From: Chloroflexota bacterium
GTDB taxonomy: Bacteria > Chloroflexota > Anaerolineae > Anaerolineales > UBA4823
Reading direction: 5' to 3'
DNA length: 8,727 nucleotides
NCBI GenBank assembly: GCA_030636125.1
Contig: DAOVXM010000078.1
Coordinates: forward strand, 1-8,727
The notes below the pieces were generated by a model. That model was not told the DNA's origin, did not search any database, and saw only the letters and a program-made list of their open reading frames with translations. Shown one piece after another: positions 1-4,085 of the stretch. A program made the translations under genes and the position numbers. How positions within the stretch are numbered: position 1 is the first letter of the stretch; every line of letters begins with the position of its first letter.

Positions 1-49
1 CTACTCAGCCTAGGGCAGGGAGAGCACTTCTCACCGCTTGAGTAGTCAC
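1..49. repeat. Palindromic mini-element, copy 1 (left end cut by window edge)
   Basis: The left arm CTACTCAG (1-8) is complementary, with one mismatch, to part of the right arm TTGAGTAGTCAC (38-49). The stretch aligns with 8406-8457 in the same orientation at 44 of 49 positions plus one 3-bp gap. A 22-bp core just after the left arm is identical in both copies. By comparison with the other copy, the first four bases (GTAA or GTGA) lie just outside the window, giving a full length of about 53 bp. No gene overlaps it. Two copies with matching ends and core mark it as a dispersed repeat. Its mobile nature is inferred from the target duplication around copy 2. Confidence 0.8.
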
Positions 50-75
50 GTTCCAAAAATAATGAAATCCAACTT

Positions 76-94
76 GGGCGCCTCCCCTGCGCCC
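76..94. other. GC-rich hairpin, possible minus-strand terminator
   Basis: GGGCGC (76-81) and GCGCCC (89-94) form a perfect 6-bp stem around a 7-nt loop. Read on the minus strand it is followed by a moderately T-rich stretch ending in ATTATTTTTGG (54-64). It lies about 170 bases beyond the stop of the DUF4282 gene and could end that transcript, but the T tract is not adjacent to the stem, so the terminator reading is weak. Confidence 0.3.
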
Positions 95-114
95 ATTATC
101 ACGCTAGCACCAGT

Positions 115-165
115 GCAGTTGGGGCTAAACGAATCGATGGTCTCTGTTGTCTCCTGTCCAACTGC
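115..165. repeat. Inverted repeat with 8-bp perfect arms
   Basis: GCAGTTGG (115-122) and CCAACTGC (158-165) are exact reverse complements separated by 35 bases. The 51-bp span resembles the size of the neighbouring palindromes at 1-49 and 170-221, but its arms differ from theirs and no second copy is in the window. No target duplication is visible at its edges. It could be a small non-autonomous element, a cruciform-forming site or chance. Confidence 0.35.
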
Positions 166-169
166 TTAA

Positions 170-221
170 AGTGTTGCGCCATTATTACCAAAAAATCGAG
201 TTATTTTCGCCGCGCAACACT
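170..221. repeat. 52-bp inverted repeat, AGTGTT...AACACT type, copy 1
   Basis: AGTGTTGCGC (170-179) and GCGCAACACT (212-221) are perfect 10-bp inverted repeats with a 32-nt AT-rich spacer. A second element of nearly the same size with the same outer six bases (AGTGTT/AACACT) lies at 8521-8573. Each sits shortly downstream of a minus-strand stop codon, this one 41 bases past the DUF4282 gene. The large loop and lack of a following T run argue against a simple intrinsic terminator. No flanking target duplication was seen. Confidence 0.5.
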
Positions 222-262
222 AGTCACAGCTAATTATTCAAGATGGCAGGAAGGATGCTCGA

Positions 263-583
263 TTACTCGCCAATATCTTGGGCTTGTGTGTTCTCGGCAA
301 TCTGTTTGGTATGGTCGGCTATCCGAAATATCACGATCACAAATTCAAAGATCACTCGCACGATCACGATATAGACAAATAAAACCAGTGGCGCTATTAT
401 CAGCGCGGATATACCAATCGACAGGCTGTTAGTAAAAGCTGCAATGATCCCCACAATTGCCGCGACTACTGCTAATCCAATGGCAACCAGGTATAAAACG
501 CGAATAAGCGTTTCGCTGACGAATCGTGAAAATGAAAAGTCAAATAAAGCTCCAATAAAGCTGGATTGATTGAAATTTTGCAT
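263..583 (-). CDS. DUF4282 family small membrane protein
   Basis: This 106-residue protein matches the DUF4282 pattern. A short N-terminus carries the FDFSFSRFV motif (residues 14-22), followed by two long hydrophobic segments at about 27-50 and 55-87 and a short polar tail containing HTKQIAENT. It is therefore expected to be a two-span inner-membrane protein with a small C-terminal cytoplasmic tail. The biochemical role of the family is unknown. The start is supported by a strong GAGGAG ribosome-binding site (591-596) seven bases before the ATG. It begins 40 bases after the stop of the upstream radical-SAM gene on the same strand, so co-transcription is likely. Downstream lies a gene-free stretch rich in palindromes. 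Family assignment is by recognition of the motif and topology. Confidence 0.8.
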   Translation of the reverse strand: MQNFNQSSFIGALFDFSFSRFVSETLIRVLYLVAIGLAVVAAIVGIIAAFTNSLSIGISALIIAPLVLFVYIVIVRVIFEFVIVIFRIADHTKQIAENTQAQDIGE

Positions 584-623
584 GATTTATCTCCTCGAAT
601 ATGGTTTTGATTGGCCTATCTTT

Positions 624-1922
624 CTAAGCAGACCTACCGTGACAATGTTTATATCTTTTCCCGCTTCCACAAGGACATGGATCATTACGCTTAGCTATCG
701 CGAAAGCACTCTTAAGATTCTCTTCCTGGTCATTTGCGATGATCTTCGTAATCTCAGATGGCGCACGATTCTGTCGCAGCAAGGTCGCCATGATTTTCAT
801 GGGCCGGTCAACATGATTAAAGAAGGCTCTATAACCTGCGCAGAGATAATTCAATCCCGGGTCGCCGTCGGGTGTATTAATGAATCGGTTTTTTGGGCAA
901 CCACCATGGCAAGCAAAGCGCACCTCACACTCCAGGCAATATTGCGGCAGCGTATCAAGTTTATCCTGGCCGAACTTGCGCTGTTTATCCGAGGCAATAA
1001 GATCGATCATGTGTTCCTCTTTGATATTACCCAATAAATAATCAGGCTCTACAAAGTGATCACACGCATACAGATCACCGTTGTGTTCTAGCGCCAGCGC
1101 ATTGCCACAGGTGGGAGCGAAAACACAGACCGCACCCGGTTGCCCAACCCAGGCCCCTAGAGCAACGTCAAACATTTGCACGAAGACCTCTCCCACATCC
1201 CGCCGAACCCATTCATCGAATATTTCGATTAGGAATTTGCCATACTGTTCCGCTTTCACCGACCTATCTGTGACTTGATTCCCTTCCTGAAAACCAGTTG
1301 CGTTATCACGCTCCACGATTGGGATGAACTGAATAAATTTAGCGCCGAGCTCATCTCTAAAAAACCGATATACCTCTAAGGGATAATCCGCATTGGCAGC
1401 ATGCACGGTGGTCAAGATATTAAATTCGACATTGTGTTTCTTCAGGTAACTCAAGCCCCGCATAACCTGATCGAAGGTCCCCTTGCCGCCTTTATCCACC
1501 CTGTAGGCGTCGTTCAGTTCCCGGGGGCCATCGACACTGAGCCCGACCAGGAATTTGTGCTCGTGGAAGAACTCACACCATTCATCATCCAGCTTCGTGC
1601 CGTTGGTCTGGATGGTATGTTCCACGGTCATGCCTGGCTTTTTATATTTATTTACGTATTCGATCGAGCGGCGGAAGAAATCTAAACCCATCAGGGTTGG
1701 TTCGCCGCCCTGCCAGGCGATCGTCACCTGAGGCACCTGTTGGGCTTCGATATACTGCTTGATATATTCTTCCAACAGTTCATCCGCCATGCGGAAACGG
1801 CTGCCGGGGTAGAGCATCTCCTTCGAAAGGAAGAAGCAATATTTGCAATCCAGGTTGCATACCGCGCCAGTGGGTTTGGTAAGTAAATGAAAGGCCGGGG
1901 GAGCGTTAGCGGGTATATTCAT
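624..1922 (-). CDS. Radical-SAM anaerobic sulfatase-maturase homologue with SEC-C tail
   Basis: This 432-residue protein is a full-length homologue of anaerobic sulfatase-maturating enzymes. These oxidise a Cys or Ser of a target sulfatase to formylglycine using S-adenosylmethionine. The radical-SAM cluster motif CNLDCKYC supplies C22, C26 and C29. QGGEPTLMG (71-79), QTNGT (105-109) and SVDGP (129-133) are the usual radical-SAM core motifs. The SPASM region carries C266, C272, C287, C329, C332, C338, C342 and C361. Their spacing fits the two auxiliary 4Fe-4S clusters of the family, and D288 directly follows C287, as does the proposed catalytic base in characterised members. The C-terminus adds a SEC-C-type zinc motif, CPCGSGKRYKHCH (416-428). 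The ATG has only a weak upstream ribosome-binding site, but the N-terminus aligns well with the family. No sulfatase gene is in the window, so the substrate is unknown; a related SPASM peptide-modifying role is an alternative. Confidence 0.88.
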   Translation of the reverse strand: MNIPANAPPAFHLLTKPTGAVCNLDCKYCFFLSKEMLYPGSRFRMADELLEEYIKQYIEAQQVPQVTIAWQGGEPTLMGLDFFRRSIEYVNKYKKPGMTVEHTIQTNGTKLDDEWCEFFHEHKFLVGLSVDGPRELNDAYRVDKGGKGTFDQVMRGLSYLKKHNVEFNILTTVHAANADYPLEVYRFFRDELGAKFIQFIPIVERDNATGFQEGNQVTDRSVKAEQYGKFLIEIFDEWVRRDVGEVFVQMFDVALGAWVGQPGAVCVFAPTCGNALALEHNGDLYACDHFVEPDYLLGNIKEEHMIDLIASDKQRKFGQDKLDTLPQYCLECEVRFACHGGCPKNRFINTPDGDPGLNYLCAGYRAFFNHVDRPMKIMATLLRQNRAPSEITKIIANDQEENLKSAFAIAKRNDPCPCGSGKRYKHCHGRSA

Positions 1923-1947
1923 AATTTATCCAGAGTTGATAAGGGGT

Positions 1948-1956
1948 ATTTTAACA
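1948..1956 (-). promoter_or_regulatory. Candidate extended -10 promoter for the radical-SAM gene
   Basis: The minus strand reads TGTTAAAAT here, an extended -10 box (TGn plus TAAAAT), 26 bases before the ATG at 1922. No good -35 box is present at 17 bases (TCTCTT). The same TGnTAnAAT form occurs upstream of two other genes in the window, at 3566-3574 and 7025-7033. This is pattern evidence only. Confidence 0.35.
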
Positions 1957-2020
1957 CAAGCCGAATAATGAAGAGATATTTTTTTCGGTACGGCTCAAAT
2001 GAAACATACGTTGGGCAGGT

Positions 2021-2806
2021 TTAATTACTTTCGTCACTTTCAACTTCTTCGGAAGACGTTTCGCGTTCAAGGAGTAATTGTTTGATCTCCGCAACTTCAG
2101 CCTTAAGCTCAATAATCTCTAATTTTGTGTTTTGGGAGGAGAGAAATGTAGTAGCAAGGTAGCTGATAATTACACCATACATAGCAACCCCAACAATGAT
2201 CACGATTGCTGCAATAAATCGTCCTGTTTCGGTAACAGGATAATAATCTCCATAACCCACGGTAGCAATGGTGACCAAAGCCCACCATATGGCTTCCTCA
2301 CCTGTAAGGATATTTCCGCCGGGAGCCTGGCTTTCGATCCGGTAAATAATCAGGCTGGCCGAGATGATCACCAGGAGCGCAAACAGGGTTGTGGAGAGCA
2401 AAGCGCTTTCGGCGCGACGCCCGCGAAACTGGCTTTCAACCTCGCTTAAGCGCACCCTACGCATCCTTCGGAAGCCACGCACAACCCGAGCAATACGCGC
2501 AAAGTGTAAAATGGTTACACTCGGAATACCGCCCAGAAGATCCAACCAACCCCACTTTAGGTAGCTTACTTTATCCGGTTCACGATACAGGCTACGAAAA
2601 AAGTCGAATAGAAAAATTACACTAATTCCAGTATCAATTCGGATTAAAGGTTGCCTTAGTTGAGCGGGGATCGGTACAAAGAATATAACCAATAACCCGA
2701 TGATCGACAGGATCGCCACCACCAAGATGAATATCTCATAAGTTGTATTTATTTTAGCCAGATCGGTAGAATTTTTTGGACCTTTGAGATTACTCTCTTT
2801 ATTCAT
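2021..2806 (-). CDS. Voltage-gated-type potassium channel, six transmembrane segments
   Basis: This 261-residue protein has the layout of a bacterial Kv-like channel subunit. Hydrophobic segments S1 (about 24-45), S2 (57-74) and S3 (84-98) precede an S4-like helix (99-119) with many arginines, including R104, R107, R110, R113, R116 and R119. S5 (134-155), a pore helix and the K+ selectivity filter TVGYGD (182-187), and S6 (196-222) follow. The tail (226-248) has a heptad-like pattern of I, L and V that may form a coiled coil aiding tetramer assembly. Such channels conduct K+ across the cytoplasmic membrane. Voltage gating is inferred from the S4 charges and not proven. It is separated from the radical-SAM gene by 98 bases and has its own promoter-like sequence upstream (2921-2949). 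The ribosome-binding site is weak (GGATG). Confidence 0.9.
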   Translation of the reverse strand: MNKESNLKGPKNSTDLAKINTTYEIFILVVAILSIIGLLVIFFVPIPAQLRQPLIRIDTGISVIFLFDFFRSLYREPDKVSYLKWGWLDLLGGIPSVTILHFARIARVVRGFRRMRRVRLSEVESQFRGRRAESALLSTTLFALLVIISASLIIYRIESQAPGGNILTGEEAIWWALVTIATVGYGDYYPVTETGRFIAAIVIIVGVAMYGVIISYLATTFLSSQNTKLEIIELKAEVAEIKQLLLERETSSEEVESDESN

Positions 2807-2863
2807 TGAACATCCGGTTTTATGTTGGAAAGTGTAAATATATCATTACTAACCATAAGCGAC

Positions 2864-2912
2864 CTTGGAGATGTCCTCCAAGCTTAGAATTGATTTTTCC
2901 AGGTTGAGGACA
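2864..2912 (-). other. Leader of the channel gene with two mutually exclusive hairpins
   Basis: CTTGGAG (2864-2870) and CTCCAAG (2876-2882) form a perfect 7-bp stem with a 5-nt loop. An overlapping alternative pairs TGTCCTC (2872-2878) with GAGGACA (2906-2912). Only one can form at a time. Both would lie in the transcribed leader if the promoter at 2921-2949 is used. No T run follows the short hairpin on the minus strand, so a classical attenuator is not indicated. Confidence 0.3.
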
Positions 2913-2920
2913 CGTCTGCA

Positions 2921-2949
2921 ATTATAGTTATCTTTAGAATGATATGCAA
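2921..2949 (-). promoter_or_regulatory. Candidate sigma-70-type promoter for the potassium channel gene
   Basis: On the minus strand TTGCAT (2944-2949) is followed after exactly 17 bases by a consensus TATAAT (2921-2926). Transcription would start near 2914, giving a leader of about 108 bases before the ATG at 2806. The -10 box is perfect; the -35 box keeps only the leading TTG. Confidence 0.5.
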
Positions 2950-2961
2950 GCATTAAATCAT

Positions 2962-2988
2962 GAAGCCCCGCATCATCTACGGGGCTTC
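2962..2988 (-). terminator. GC-rich hairpin, probable terminator of the DUF1269 gene at 3033
   Basis: GAAGCCCCG (2962-2970) and CGGGGCTTC (2980-2988) form a perfect 9-bp stem with a 9-nt loop, 44 bases after the DUF1269 stop codon and upstream of the channel promoter. The position and GC-rich stem fit an intrinsic terminator between two transcription units. The following minus-strand sequence (ATGATTTAATG) has only a weak T tract. Confidence 0.55.
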
Positions 2989-3032
2989 TTCACGTAATTG
3001 TAAAATCCTAAAAAATGTACAATCCAGCGCTC

Positions 3033-3527
3033 TTACTCTTCTTCTGAGTGTGCAAAAGTTTCGCGCAATTTGGCTTCATCTTCCTTCGAGAGCGATGTCT
3101 GGTAGACTTCAGCATCGAAATCCTTCAATCCATCGAGCACCTTGTCGGTGGTAGCTTCAATCACCAGCAAGAAGAGTGCCGAGTTGCCCGGTTCGATCGC
3201 TTCGCCGACTTCCTTGATGAATTTATCATCAACGCCGGTATCTGTCATCTTACCAGCCAACGCGCCAGTGGCGGCACCGATCGCCAGACCCAGCCACGGA
3301 GCCCAGAAAAGCAGACCGATCAACAAGCCCCAGAAGCTTCCGCCTAACGCCCCAGCACCAACCAGGCTGACAGCCTGCTTGACCTTAACTTTGCCATCTT
3401 GCTTGCGGATAACAACAGCAGCGTCCTCGAGCGTAATTAGTTTTTCCTTCTGCATTTTCACCAGCGCATCGCGCATCTCTTCGGCGCCGGTCTCGTTTTT
3501 GAATGTAAAAACAATCAGGTTACTCAT
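3033..3527 (-). CDS. DUF1269 family membrane-associated protein, paralogue 1
   Basis: This 164-residue protein has the DUF1269 layout. A soluble N-terminal part starts MSNLIVFTFKNETGAEEMRD and includes the ITLEDAAVVIRKQDGKVKVKQ segment (31-51). A glycine-rich hydrophobic hairpin spans about 54-93 (GG, GLLIG, GLAIGAATGALAG). A second soluble part carries GVDDKFIKEVGEAIEPGNSA (98-117) and LSKEDEAKLRE near the end. The family is conserved but its function is unknown. The central hairpin suggests membrane insertion with both ends on the same side. An AAGGAG ribosome-binding site six bases before the ATG fixes the start. It has two divergent paralogues in this window. It lies 147 bases after the holin-like gene, with a promoter-like box between, so it may be transcribed on its own as well as by read-through. 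Confidence 0.85.
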   Translation of the reverse strand: MSNLIVFTFKNETGAEEMRDALVKMQKEKLITLEDAAVVIRKQDGKVKVKQAVSLVGAGALGGSFWGLLIGLLFWAPWLGLAIGAATGALAGKMTDTGVDDKFIKEVGEAIEPGNSALFLLVIEATTDKVLDGLKDFDAEVYQTSLSKEDEAKLRETFAHSEEE

Positions 3528-3565
3528 TTATTTCTCCTTAAATAGTGAATTTTCAACCAGGCCAT

Positions 3566-3574
3566 ATTCTAACA
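3566..3574 (-). promoter_or_regulatory. Candidate extended -10 promoter for DUF1269 paralogue 1
   Basis: The minus strand reads TGTTAGAAT, an extended -10 box about 38 bases before the ATG at 3527, which would give a leader of about 30 bases. A TTGACT sequence (3583-3588) lies upstream, but at only 11 bases' spacing, too close for a standard -35. Confidence 0.4.
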
Positions 3575-3610
3575 CATCAGAAAGTCAATTCCAGAGAAAA
3601 TCCACCAATG

Positions 3611-3632
3611 TATATAAGAAATATATAAGAAA
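3611..3632. repeat. Two perfect tandem copies of an 11-bp AT-rich unit
   Basis: TATATAAGAAA occurs twice back to back (3611-3621 and 3622-3632). The 11-bp period is close to one helical turn. It sits 84-105 bases upstream of the DUF1269 start and is bracketed by two AGTCAATT copies (3583-3590 and 3639-3646). It may be an upstream promoter element, a protein-binding site or simple low-complexity DNA. Confidence 0.45.
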
Positions 3633-3674
3633 TCAAAGAGTCAATTTAGTGTGCAATAACCCAAGGTCGTTTAC

Positions 3675-4043
3675 CTAATCATCATCAATGAGAACCAGTG
3701 ACAACAAGAAAGAAACCATACTGACGATGAGGGCACCCAAAAAGGCTGCCCAAAAACTCTCGATATAAAATCCAATGCCAAGTAGGTTAACCGCGATCCA
3801 TGAGGAAAGCCATAAGGTAAAAGCGTTGATGGCCAGCAAGAACAAGCCCAATGTGGCGATAATACAACCACAGGACAGAATTTTGAGAATTGGACGGATG
3901 AGCGCGTTGACCAGACCCAGGACAATGGCCATAACGCTGTAAGCAATCCAGGCTTCTGAACCCTCCACATGGATACCCGGTACGACCAGCGCCGCCACAA
4001 CCAGTGAGACCACAATGATCAGCCAGCGTAAGAGCAATCTCAT
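3675..4043 (-). CDS. Phage holin family 4 / YvlD-like four-span membrane protein
   Basis: This 122-residue protein is almost entirely hydrophobic, with four expected spans at about 5-23, 33-54, 58-85 and 94-118. It carries the family's hallmark GLVNALIRPILKIL (43-56), and a NAFTLWL stretch (73-79) within the third span. It belongs to the widespread 'phage holin family 4' group that includes Bacillus YvlD. Despite the name, most members are chromosomal membrane proteins, often linked to envelope stress, and not lysis proteins; no lysin or other phage gene is nearby here. The start has a GAGGTG ribosome-binding site about eight bases upstream. It begins 42 bases after the stop of the 882-aa propeller protein on the same strand, so the two are probably one operon. 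Confidence 0.87.
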   Translation of the reverse strand: MRLLLRWLIIVVSLVVAALVVPGIHVEGSEAWIAYSVMAIVLGLVNALIRPILKILSCGCIIATLGLFLLAINAFTLWLSSWIAVNLLGIGFYIESFWAAFLGALIVSMVSFLLSLVLIDDD

Positions 4044-4085
4044 AAGGCCATCACCTCACTTGAAGATAGCTTTTAATCAACCTCA

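Noticed and set aside
570..1685. Plus-strand open frames of up to 155 codons across the radical-SAM gene
   Set aside because: They lie opposite a gene with complete family motifs and their translations show no recognisable domain.
1959..1988. Possible terminator between the channel and radical-SAM genes (CCGAA/TTCGG)
   Set aside because: The 5-bp arms are 18 bases apart and the A/T run falls inside the loop, not after the stem.
3142..3678. Plus-strand 178-codon frame opposite DUF1269 paralogue 1
   Set aside because: Antisense shadow: low-complexity Ser/Pro/Ala translation and no ribosome-binding site, while the minus-strand gene has both family match and a strong site.
3671..4015. Minus-strand 114-codon frame overlapping the holin-like gene in another frame
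   Set aside because: Trp/Ser-rich out-of-frame reading of the holin-4 gene; the other frame carries the family motif and a ribosome-binding site.
3675..4043. Holin as evidence for a prophage or lysis cassette
   Set aside because: The holin-4 family is largely chromosomal and no lysin, integrase or structural phage gene is in the window.
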